A DNA stretch of 64,000 nt from Brachionus koreanus (taxonomy: Eukaryota > Rotifera > Eurotatoria > Ploima > Brachionidae), in contig PJRA01000114.1 of assembly GCA_016987375.1 (NCBI GenBank), positions 640,158-704,157 on the forward strand, written 5' to 3'. Of the stretch, positions 26,409 to 36,365 are shown piece after piece (position 1 is the stretch's first letter; each line of letters opens with the position of its first letter). The translations under genes and the position numbers were made by a program. Under the pieces are notes generated by a model that was not told the DNA's origin, did no database searches, and worked only from the letters and a program-made list of their open reading frames with translations.

Positions 26409-28258
26409 TCAAATTGAATTAAATTCAGAGTAAATGATTCCATTTGAGCTAATAGCATCACCAAGTCCCACTGTCTTCAAAGGCTTTTTACATACTAGGG
26501 TTGGAGTAAAATAAAATTTTATTTTTCCACGATGAATTTTAATAACAGGCTCAGAAGCATTAAATTTGAAACTTTTTTCCTGATCCATTCTCAAAAATAT
26601 ATTTTTATTCTCATCATACTCGTAGGGTATTTTCATTTCGACAAAATCTTCTAATGCAACTTCGTTGCTCAAGTCATCAAAATCAAAACCGCAGGCTTGT
26701 TTGGCTGCTACTTTCGATCCACTTATCAATGAGGATATTGAGTTTGACCATACACCAATGTCAAGTTCAGCAATTATATGAAATTTTAAATAATGAAAAT
26801 GAATTCTGGAAAATCTACTATTGCTGTGTTCTTTTGACCCGTAAGCTGTCAAAATCCATTCTAGAATATCAATAATTTTGATCAGTTCAAGTGATCCATT
26901 CATTTCCATATAATAATTTGAGTGAGGCGCTGCTTCAGATGAATACGCCAGAAAAAGCAATTCCTGCTCATTTAAACCCAAAGAATTTACTTCACTTAGA
27001 AGACCCTAGAAAATAATTGATTATTTTTAAAATTCAAAAAAAAAACTATTTACACTCTCCAGTATGTTTTTCATTAGAGATTTTTCGCTAATGCTTCCAA
27101 GCTCAAGATGAACCATTTTGTGGTCACGATTTTTTAAAAGATTTGTTAATTTTTTTAAAGTCTCTGATCTAAAATTTAAATTTTTTTTTTTAAAATAATA
27201 TTTATATCAAAATTTTTTCTACCTATAGCTTGAATTTTGAGTTTCAAGTAAATGTAGGCCTGAAACAATAGTAATATCTGGTTTTTGAATTGAGGTAATA
27301 TTAAAAAATTGATCTATAAGTTCCATTCTGGAATTTTTTATATCATATGAAACAATAAAACGATTTGCTTGAGGCGTTTGAATGCTTTCAAACGTTTCTT
27401 TTGCCTCATACTCAAGAATTAAATGAACTTCATCTTTTGCTACTAAAGTATCGTCCATTACTTGGATATTTTGACTCAGTAATTCTTTTAGCTTTGGCCC
27501 GACTGGTCCAATAAGTAAAATTTCAGCATCTGAAAATCGCTTTGATATTCCCTGAGCCATCAAAGCTGCATTTCCTCCAATAAACCACTTTTTTAATTGA
27601 TAATAATTTTAAAAATTTACAATAATTCAGATGCAAACTTGTTGTTTTAGATTTTTGACCAGTTCTAAGACTTTTTCAAAGTCTAATGAATTGGTAAAAA
27701 ATCGTTCTGCTGCCGATCCTTTGTGAAAAAAATGCATGAAACACTCTTTGAACTGTTTCAAATTTCCTATTATTTCGTGATTTTTAATTCCATTCGGTTC
27801 ATTTAATTTCAAATTTTTGAATAATTCAGTGCCAGAAATTATTAAATCAACATTTGTATTCATTCTTTAAAAAGAAACATTAAAACAAATGATAATTAAA
27901 TTGAAAAATTTGTTTTCAAATATTGCTGGTAAAAATTATTTCTACTAACAAGGAAATTGTATATTATAAAGATAAAGTCTTCTCTGAAATCCTAATTTGA
28001 TGTAAATACTAAATGCAAAGTGTACCCAATGGCGATTTTGAATTTTTTGCGCTCAGGTTTTTTCAACAACTTATTCCATGATTTGATTATTTCACTTTCA
28101 ATTGAAAAAGAGCTCAAGTTGGATTTTATAATTTTGTCTTCGCCAAAATTGTCCATGTATGTTTCCAAATAGGGTTTAACAATGGGATAACAAACGGCTA
28201 TAAACATAGTCATAAAAGCCAATAACAATTTTAATCGAGCAGTATCATTCATTTCCAT
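26409..28258 (-). CDS. ADPGK: ADP-dependent glucokinase
   Basis: This kinase phosphorylates glucose using ADP; in animals it sits at the endoplasmic reticulum. Five exons with consistent phase: 28258 to about 28010, 27863-27652, 27576 to about 27230, 27170-27054 and 27006-26409. The first exon has an N-terminal hydrophobic segment (LKLLLAFMTMFIAVCYPIV), the expected signal anchor. Conserved blocks follow: VDLIISG, HFFHKGSAAERFF, FIGGNAALMAQ, LLIGPVGPKLKELL, VHLILEY, NRFIVSYDIKNSRMELIDQF, PDITIVSGLHLLE, HLELGS, SLGLNEQELLFLA, RIHFHYL, and the terminal TVGLGDAISSNGIIYSEF, whose Asp is the catalytic base. All family landmarks are intact. The donor after KQQ (GTTTGC) is a weak match to consensus. 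Confidence 0.95.
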
Positions 28259-30300
28259 AAATTATTAAGTTATTTCTTCAGCCAATTTTAATAAATTGAA
28301 TTTTAAATAGCGATTAAAAAAAGTATAATATTATTTAAAAATTCTAAATAAATAATTTTATTTTTGAGAGAAGGTTCAAACATTTTTGTTCACACTTTTT
28401 TTTTTAAATGTTGATATAATGCTTTAGTAAGAAATTAATTATAATTTAAATTCATATTTTATGCTTTTTCAATGTGTTTTAAGTGAATAGCTTGTGTAAG
28501 GAAATTTTTTTCTAAAAGCTAAATATACTATGCAGAATGTTGAATAATTTAGGGTATTTTTTTTTAATAAAAGATTTCAATAAAATTGATATTTTTGAAT
28601 GATAATTTTACTCAAAGTCCTTTGTAAAACTGAGAGCCATTTTTCTTTTAAATAAAAATTCAATTATATTGCAAAAATATTTAATAAAAAAAAAAAAGAA
28701 TAATTCAATTTGTAGTTTAATTTCTAGTTAGCATCCTTTGATGATTTTAAAAATATGTTAATAATAAATTAGCTGTAAAAGAACGAAGAGGTTTAAATTT
28801 CTTAAAGAAGTAAGATACGACTAGACTGAACAGTATATAGATTTTTATTGAAAGCATAGTTTCAAAGCTTATCTAGATTTAGTATTTCTTACCTATTTAG
28901 ATGCAACAATTTGCTCATTTTTTAAAGCAGCTAAGTTTAAAAAAAATGAACTTTGGAATCAAAACCGAAAAAAGAAAAAATTAAATTTGTAAATATTTGA
29001 AATATTATATGCACAAAATGATTTTGTATTAAAAGCGTATCTGCAATGATTATTAGTTTTTATGTTTCCACTTAACCGTATCCTTCACAACTTTTTACAT
29101 AGTAAAAAAATTTAAAAAAAAAATCAATTAAAATAAGATTTTTATATAAATTTTCTTTGCGTCATTTTTGAAATTTAAACATTTTTTTAGAAACCTTTTT
29201 TATATTTTTTCTTAGCAATAAATTTTTTTTCGTTGTTAATTAAAATTTAAAAAATGATTAACTTCATTTAAATTAAATACAAACATGACACACAACAAAA
29301 AAATTTAATAATTCTATTTTTATTAGTAAGATTCCTTAGATTCATAAACAATATAGTCTGGAAAAACCCCAAATGTTAAAATTGATGTCGACTCAATCTA
29401 TTACCTTTTTTTAAAAATTCAAACAAAAAAATTAAACAATCAGCTAAAAAAGAAAATTTTCTATTTATCAAGGTAATGCAGAAGTTTTTATTTGAACATA
29501 AGAATAGCTGCATTATTTTTGAGTACTAATAGCAAATTAGTTATTTAATACGAGCTAGGAAAAATTATGGATCCATAATTTTTTCAATCATAAAATGATA
29601 AACAAGCTTGAAAAATCATTTTTTTATTGCTATCCGCCTTTTAATAGAATAACTCTTTCTTGCATTCAAAAGGAATTTGACTCAGTGCTGAGCAGTATGT
29701 TCTTCCTTAATTATTTTAATTTAAATATCAAATCAACTTGGTAAAGTTATGGTCGAAAAGTTAGCATAAATGTTATCAAGAACAAAATAAAACTGAAATA
29801 AAAACGATCTATTTTTTTAGCATTCAATTTTTCTTCTATAAATGCTTAACACTTTTTGCGAAGTTCTGAACATTTTTACTCTAAAACAAGATCGCAATTT
29901 AAGAAAACTTTGATCGAATACTTAAACTCAAAATAACTAGTAACGAAAAAAAAATACACGAGATTATTTGGCCTAATTAATTATCTAGGAATAATAAAAA
30001 ATAATTCAAATCATCTTTGTATATCTTTGTAAAAGGCAATGTTTTTAATTTATTTAATAAAAATTCTTTGGTTGTTTTAATAATAATATACACGCCCTTT
30101 CAATAGCATAAACTAACTGGTTTTATTTTATCGCTACATACTTAAATTAAATATTTAGGGCCTCAAAAATCGACAGTTAAGAAATTTTATCTAAATTTTT
30201 ATGAGTTAAAGTTTATGATTTATTAATTTTAGTTTAAGATATTATTTAGAATAATAGATATTGTTTAGCGAACAAAGATAAAACATTTTTTCTTTCAAAA
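28259..30300. other. Intergenic, divergent promoters
   Basis: Two kilobases of AT-rich sequence between divergently transcribed ADPGK and the Tan/AAT-like gene. I see no coding region, RNA gene or repeat with a partner in the window. Confidence 0.5.
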
Positions 30301-32083
30301 TGCAGTGTATTCCTCAGCTATACATCAGTGGAAATCACTATGAAGTTGGTCTGGCCATGGTAATCCTTTAATTTTATTTCTAAGGCAATAAAATGGACCT
30401 AATGTATTTTCGATCTAAGCTTTTATGAATAAATTATCTCAAATGTATATTTTTATTTCAAATCAAACATTTGAATTTAGCTTCTCGAGGTTTCTCAATT
30501 CAAGACACTTTACGGAAATTTTTTATAAGCTTACAAAACATAGAGAACATGATATAAAAATTTTTATTTGATATTAAGGGAAAAGAATTTAAAGAAAAAA
30601 TTCAATTGTTCTTTGAAGAATTCAAAGAGTTCAAATCGCTTATTTTGCCTTTTATTCAAAAAGAAGATGGCCGAAAGATGATCAATGGATACTATAATTT
30701 AATTGTCAAAAATTATCCATGGTATGTGGACGAAATGAGAGGAATATCAATCGGTTCTGAGATAAATTTTGATTGGGTTTTTATTTTAAACTATGTTTAC
30801 TCATTTTATAATTTTTTTTTTCAAAGATAATGGCTATTAATATCCGAGTTGAATTGATGCATGTAGCATCGAGTCAAACGGACGTTAAATTAAAAACCAG
30901 GCGTGATCAAGAGACGCTAAAAGAGTGCTCTGATTTTATGCTTTTTGACGATCAAAATGTAAAATTAACATATTCAATTTATTTTTTCTAGATATTTTTA
31001 ATTATTTTAAGAATTTCTTGATTCATAATGAAGATGCAGCGCCATCTATTTACAAGTCAGCCTACTTAATAAGCTGTAAAATAAGCTCCAGTGATTATCA
31101 GTAATTATTTTTTCAAATTTAAAATTTTTTTTTTATAAATTTTATTCAGGGGAGTAAGTTCTCCAGAAGAAGAATTTACATGCTATTGCTATCCTGGACA
31201 TTTACCAGGCAACGCATTTGGCTTCAACTCAGCGGGCTTTGTATTCGGAGTTAATGCAACTTATCCGAAGTTAATGGTCACAAATTCATTTCGTGTGATT
31301 AGTTTTTTTTTAAATTGATTAAAAAATTAAAAATTTTTTTTTTTAGCTAGGCAAATTTTGAACCGATTGATGCTTTCAGCAAAAAATTTAAAAGAATTGG
31401 AAAAGATTTTTCGCACAGTGCCATGCTCGTATGGATTTTGCATGAACATAGGCTTTGCAGGTGATGATCCAAATATTTTGGAGTCAGACTGGAATTCGGA
31501 ATTTTTTAATGCCAATTCAGAAAGCACGCGCCAAATAAATCCTCATCTGTTCAATTATGAGATAGCTCCCACAGAAAACTCTCAAAATACAGTTTCAAAG
31601 CATTGTATCATATCGCCTAAAATGTTTTCAATTGATAAAAATGAAGACAATTTTTTTACTTCGCAATATTACTATCACTTCAATCAGTAAGGTTGCTTGA
31701 TACTTTATTTACAAAAAATCTAAAATAAGTGTGTATTAGTTATGAGAGAATAGAAATTGATGAAGTGTTAAACATGAGCTCTATGAGAAGAAAAGAAAGA
31801 ACCGAGCTAATTAGCCCACCAACGAATTTAAAAGAATTACTAGATATCACTTCGGATACAGCTGATTCTAGTTATCCGATTTTTAGAACTCCTAGAAAAA
31901 ATGATCCCAGTGAACTTCAAACAATTGCTACTGGTAAATTTAATATCAAGCATTTTAATCCAAATTTTATCTAATTTTAATTTTTTTTAAGCACTATTTG
32001 ATTTAAATAGAAAGACTTTATCAATATTTGTAAAAAAGCCATCTGATAGTTATCAACCTTTAGTAAAAATTCGAATTTGTTAG
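30301..32083 (+). CDS. Tan/AAT-family Ntn hydrolase (C45-like)
   Basis: The family includes isopenicillin N acyltransferase and insect Tan (N-beta-alanyl-dopamine/carcinine hydrolase), which cleave or exchange N-acyl groups after self-cleavage that frees an N-terminal Cys. Exons, about eight: 30301-30360 (MQCIPQLYISGNHYEVGLAM), 30579 onward (GKEFKEKIQLF, WYVDEMRGIS), a segment from about 30830 (ECSDFMLFDDQN), 31012 onward (NFLIHNEDAAPSIYK), 31149 onward (CYCYPGHLPGNAFGFNSAGF, VFGVN), 31348 onward (PRQILNRLMLSA), 31729 onward (YERIEIDE), and the last, ALFDLNRKTLSIFVKKP, to TAG 32083. The putative nucleophile is the Cys in ECSDF, and HNEDA, GFNSAGF and the LNR block are family features. The boundary near 30790-30835 is ambiguous, because a 31-nt intron would be unusually short. 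The physiological substrate cannot be told from sequence. Confidence 0.8.
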
Positions 32084-32238
32084 AATAAATTCGTTTTTAA
32101 ATTATTTAATTTTCTTCTTTTAAGCTTAATAAACAATTCATAAAAAATATTCATTTTGCAATTTTAAATATTAATTATTCTAAATTTAATTTTCTTAATT
32201 AAAATAAATTACCAGTTTAAAGAATTGAAAAGAATGAA

Positions 32239-32320
32239 GACGAGGTGGCCGAGTGGTTAAGGCGATGGACTGCTAATCCATTGTGTTTTGCACGCGAGGG
32301 TTCGAATCCCTTCCTCGTCG
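32239..32320 (+). tRNA. tRNA-Ser(GCU)
   Basis: 82 nt. The acceptor stem GACGAGG pairs with CCTCGTC, with G as discriminator base. A-box TGGCCGAGTGG, anticodon loop CTGCTAA with anticodon GCT at 32272-32274, an extended variable arm as in serine tRNAs, and B-box GGTTCGAATCC. No intron. CCA is not encoded, as expected in eukaryotes. It reads serine AGC/AGU codons. Confidence 0.97.
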
Positions 32321-32322
32321 AA

Positions 32323-32330
32323 TTTTTTTT
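32323..32330 (+). terminator. RNA polymerase III oligo-T terminator
   Basis: A run of eight T begins two bases after the tRNA-Ser 3' end, the standard Pol III stop. Confidence 0.85.
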
Positions 32331-32476
32331 ATATCCTAATTTAAATGAAAAAAAAATTAAACTCGGATCATATTTTTAAAAGCAATTTTTTGGTTCTAAT
32401 TCAAAATTTTTTTACATTTTCTTTAGTGTCCCAAACCATAAATTGTTACCTGATATATCGACTTTGAAGGTTAAAA

Positions 32477-32705
32477 GCCCGTATAACCAAATGGTTTGTG
32501 TGTTAGTCATACAAGCAGAGAATCGAGGGTTCAAAACCGACTGAGGTGGAAAAAATCTTCAAAATACTTTTCCATACAGTCCGCATTTTTAAACCCTTTT
32601 TATCAAAAAATGGTGGACCTCTGTGTCAGATAGGAGCTGTTGCTCAAAAAGATAATAGAAAAGGAGATGAGCACCTTCCCATTATCCAATAGGATAAAAA
32701 AGGAT
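32477..32705 (+). repeat. tRNA-derived SINE, copy 1
   Basis: The head resembles a tRNA: GCCCGTATAACCAAATGG with a degenerate A-box, then GAGGGTTCAAAACCG, a near-consensus B-box, about 40 nt downstream. A non-tRNA body follows with ATCAAAAAATGG. The head, spacer and at least 135 bp of body recur in reverse orientation at 34266-34405, where the A-box is better preserved (GCCGAGCGG). The body continues here to a GATAAAAAAGGATC tail. It has no coding capacity, so mobilisation would rely on LINE machinery. The 3' end is approximate. Confidence 0.7.
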
Positions 32706-33479
32706 CAATTATATATCAACTTTTAGTGTAATAATAGTCTAATAAGCTTCGCCAGATTCTATAAATCTTAATGAGCTTTAATTTTTGTTTTAAATTAAAG
32801 CTAAGAAATTCGAGCAAATTCAAGTTTTTATAAAATCAAAATGATCATGCTAAAAGATTTTAACTAAAAAGATAAAATATTTTTTGATTTTAAATTTTTT
32901 TATATTAATTTAATTTTTAATAAATATATTTTCTAAGTAATCATTCAACGTTCAACTAAATTTTTCATGTCTGCAAGTCTCTGCAAAAATTATGCATGCA
33001 GAATTTTGTACAAATCTTGGCTTTAGAAGATTTCAAGTACTTTTTTAATAAGACTGACTAGCCGTAGACTGGTATCCAGCCGTCGACCATCTTTTTATAT
33101 TTACTTTTTATAATCAAAGAAATTTAAAGATTTAGAAAAAACAATACTATATACTGTAAAAAGAAGAATTAAGAAGGGTTTTTTTGTTAAGATTTGGATT
33201 AAAAAGTGCTGTTAAAAAAATTAAATTATTCAAAATTTGAAATTTTTTAATTTGAAAAATTCCAAAATTCAAGTTCCGTTCTAATTGCGGACAGAATATA
33301 ACAGAAGAACCTATTTTTCATCATCAGTAACAATTAGCTCTAAAGAACTTAGTAGAAGAAGAGTCTTCCAGTGATTTTGAACAGCTGAGCTCAGCGTCAG
33401 TTTGCCAGGCTTGATTTTAAAGTCAAAGTCAGTAAAATTAAAAATTATAGGTCTTTTTCAACTTTTTTGGAACAAATCA
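32706..33479. other. Repeat-nest spacer
   Basis: AT-rich sequence without a recognisable gene, lying between the SINE and the endonuclease fragment. Parts may belong to the latter element. Confidence 0.4.
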
Positions 33480-33600
33480 GTCACTCCAAACAGCAAGAAA
33501 TATACTAGGAAAAAGATTTTATGATGCAATGATGGTGTTTGGAGATTTTAATTTTCCAGACATCTTCGGACTCACAAAAGTGGTTTTGACAGTGCATGTT
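33480..33600 (+). mobile_element. Non-LTR retrotransposon endonuclease fragment
   Basis: The plus strand around 33532-33565 reads MMVFGDFNFPDIFG, the GDFNfPdI signature near the catalytic Asp/Asn of APE-type endonucleases in CR1/jockey-like elements. Frames on both sides are broken, so it is a short dead fragment. The reverse-transcriptase part is not adjacent. Confidence 0.5.
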
Positions 33601-33859
33601 GCAGCAAGAACTACTAATTAACTAAAATGATTTTTCTCTTATTTTTCCCATTTCTGATTAATATCTTTTTCGCCCAATAACTCATTTTTTGCGGAATTTT
33701 ACTAGCCAAGACCAAGCTGAGGAAGGGTTTGATGAATATTTTTTGTTAATAATCCTTTCTAACATTTCATGAGCCAAATGTTTTCTTTTTCGATAAATTC
33801 AAATAAATGAAAATAATATATTTTAAATTATATTAACATGTACACTATAACATAATCTA

Positions 33860-34124
33860 CTAGCACTCAAAAACCGGAGGGGTCTTTTGAAACCCTTTTG
33901 TAACTTCCTTTATTTGTTTTTTATTCAATAAATTTAATCATTTTTTTAAAATTTTTTTTTTNNNNNNNNNNNNNNNNNNNNNNNNNNNNNNNNNNNNNNN
34001 NNNNNNNNNNNNNNNNNNNNNNNNNNNNNNNNNTCTATAAAATAATTTTATTTTCATTGAAAAAAAGTATTAAAAAAGATTTAAATAAAAGGGTCAAAAA
34101 AGTCATCCGGTTTTTGAGTGCTAG
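33860..34124 (-). repeat. MITE, family 2, copy 2 (TA target site)
   Basis: Perfect terminal inverted repeats CTAGCACTCAAAAACCGGA, followed by a GACCCTTT-like mirrored tract, flanked on both sides by TA (33858-33859 and 34125-34126). A TA duplication points to the Tc1/mariner superfamily as the mobilising transposase. It is in the opposite orientation to copy 1 at 25525-25759. The middle is interrupted by 72 N. The near-perfect ends suggest a younger insertion than copy 1. Confidence 0.85.
33962..34033. other. Assembly gap (72 N)
   Basis: A run of N inside the MITE, next to a poly-T tract. A foldback, homopolymer-rich element is a likely cause of the assembly failure. Confidence 0.95.
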
Positions 34125-34265
34125 TACCCATTCATACATAGACATTTAAAATATATTTATAAATAAAAAGAATGGCGTTGTGAAAATCAAATATAATAGT
34201 AATCATTCATATATGGAAATTGGACAATATAATATTCCTATTCCTTATTTTCATCAATCAAAATT

Positions 34266-34405
34266 ACCCATTTTTTGATGAAAGGGGTTTAAACATGCGC
34301 CCCGTATTGCAGAGATATTTTTAAGATTTTTCCACCCTCAGCTGATTTTGGACCCTCGATCCTCTGCTTGCATGACTAACACACAAACCGCTCGGCTGTA
34401 CGGGC
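34266..34405 (-). repeat. tRNA-derived SINE, copy 2
   Basis: Read on the minus strand from 34405: GCCCGTACAGCCGAGCGG (A-box), GTGTGTTAGTCATGCAAGCA, GAGGATCGAGGGTCCAAAATC (B-box region), then a body ending in CATCAAAAAATGGG. It is close to 32477-32612. The T-to-C change in the B-box (GGGTCCAAA) probably weakens Pol III binding. It inserted next to MITE copy 2. Confidence 0.75.
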
Positions 34406-35811
34406 TATCCTATGAAGTATTAGTGATCCAAAAATATTAATCTTATTTAGACACTCATGGACAAGAATAGTTTAAAAAATAAGTAAATTAGCAACCGCGT
34501 CGAAAATTTTCCGGTGCCTTTTCGCAATATTTGAAGCCAATAGTCATATTAACCTTTTAATTTGAAATTTAGACATTCAGGTTAGAAATTTTCATTGAAT
34601 TTTTTGGGAATTGAAAACAGAAAAAAAACTATCTATGCTACATTCTTAATTGTTCATAGCATTAGTTCTACCCGATTGACGGGTCAATGTAAGCTCTAAA
34701 GGGGCAATAATTGAAGTATGGTAATTATCACTGATCATGAATCGCCTACAATTCTCAATATAATATATAATACTCTGAATGTTGGAAAGTTTATATAAAA
34801 TAAGCTCTTTTAAAGACTAAAAGCATCAAACAGTAATTGTTCATTTAATTTTATAGATTCTGATTCAGGTTAGATTTTTTCTGTATAAAAAATGTGTAAA
34901 AATTTTTCAAAGTATAAATCTTATATTCTTGCGAATTCAAAATTTGCTTCTTTTTCTTTAATTTTTCTTAAATGTTTGCTATTTATTTTAAGTTCCTTTT
35001 TTATTGACAAAAAAAGCAATCGAATAATTTGGTTAACAATCAGTAAATTTTTTCAACTCTGATGAGAACATTAATTCTTGTTAACATTATCTGTTGCCAA
35101 AATGTTGAAAAATCGGAGGTCTTTTTTTGCTGAGATTTTCTGTTAATTGTTAACTTTCGGGTAGACTTATAATTTTCTTAAAAATGATCTTAAGAAGCAA
35201 TCTGAAACTGAGTCCATTTTTGAATTTTACAGTAAAAAATACATCAGCATGTGATTTTTCAAAAAAAAACATGATTCCGCAGAAAAGTTATTATCAGCTA
35301 AACTTTTAAAATATATATTTTTAGGGTTTTTTTTGTTATTTTTTACATAATGAAGATTAGTCATAACATTTAAATAAAAATCATGTCCTAAAACAATTTT
35401 GTCTCAAAAATTCTATTAATATTAATTTTTGGTTGAAAAATCTAAAAAATTAATTCTAATAAGAGTTTTTGTGTATTTTAAAAATAAGTCGACTTAGAGC
35501 CTATACAGCTCCTCAACCGAAAAAAATTTCAGAATATTATTTCAGATTTGAATTCTACAATAAAAATTACCAATCTATTATTTTAAGATTTTTATGCTAT
35601 TTTAATTAAAAGCATGTTTTAAAGACCAAAAAAGTTTATTTTATCTGGTTTATTATGTCATATCTGATGTATCTAGCATATTTCTATAAAAATCTAATTT
35701 GCAGAGTGTTTTTTTTAATACAATAATTTAACAATCTTGCCAAAATTACACTTCTTCAAATTTTCAGCCTTTTATACACAATTTTTATTTCATTTCAAAC
35801 TTGCATTTAAA
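34406..35811. other. Intergenic, no gene recognised
   Basis: AT-rich with scattered stops in all frames. I see no repeat partner elsewhere in the window. Confidence 0.5.
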
Positions 35812-36027
35812 ATGAGTGATGTCGAATTTATGAGTGGTGATGAAGACGACAATGTACTTTACAAATTAGCAAATGATTCTTCGACAACAAGTTCATGTTC
35901 ATCCGAATCTTTTTATGATTCATCTGATTCTGAATCTTCTTTCGACGATAGCAATAATTTGAAGTCCATTAAAAAAATTAGAAATTTTCTGAAAAAAGCA
36001 AAAACTTTAGTGAAGAATTTTATTTGA
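35812..36027 (+). CDS. Small acidic Ser-rich protein (hypothetical)
   Basis: ATG at 35812 opens 71 codons ending in TGA. The N-terminal two thirds are acidic and serine-rich (MSDVEFMSGDEDDN, SSTTSSCSSESFYDSSDSES), full of casein-kinase-2-like S-x-x-D/E sites. The C-terminus is a basic amphipathic-looking helix (KKIRNFLKKAKTLVKNF). This polar, non-random composition in an AT-rich genome argues for a real gene or a first exon. I recognise no family. It lies about 340 bp upstream of IFT80 on the same strand and could share regulation with it. Confidence 0.45.
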   Translation: MSDVEFMSGDEDDNVLYKLANDSSTTSSCSSESFYDSSDSESSFDDSNNLKSIKKIRNFLKKAKTLVKNFI

Positions 36028-36365
36028 TAATACTGGCTCTTTGATCTTTTCTATTCACGACAAATTCATTAAAATTCTGAGGGAGAAAATTAACTGAAAT
36101 TAATGACTAATATTCTTTTTTGAAATCCTCTGAAATAATTCATGAAAAAAATAGAAATATTCAGATTATCAAATATCATTTTTGAAAGAATTATATTTGT
36201 ATGAAAGAAAAGACAAAATAGTAATAATATTCTCTATTTCTATGGAAACAAAAAATTTAAAGAAAAAAAAATCATTTTTTTTTTGAAAATTCAATAATTC
36301 AAATTGTTCACATTCCATACTTTCTATAATTAATTTTTTCAAGCATTTGATAATCAATCAAAAAT

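Noticed and set aside
32477..32545. A second tRNA gene next to tRNA-Ser
   Set aside because: Has A- and B-box-like motifs but no acceptor stem pairing, and is repeated with a non-tRNA body, so it is called a SINE instead.
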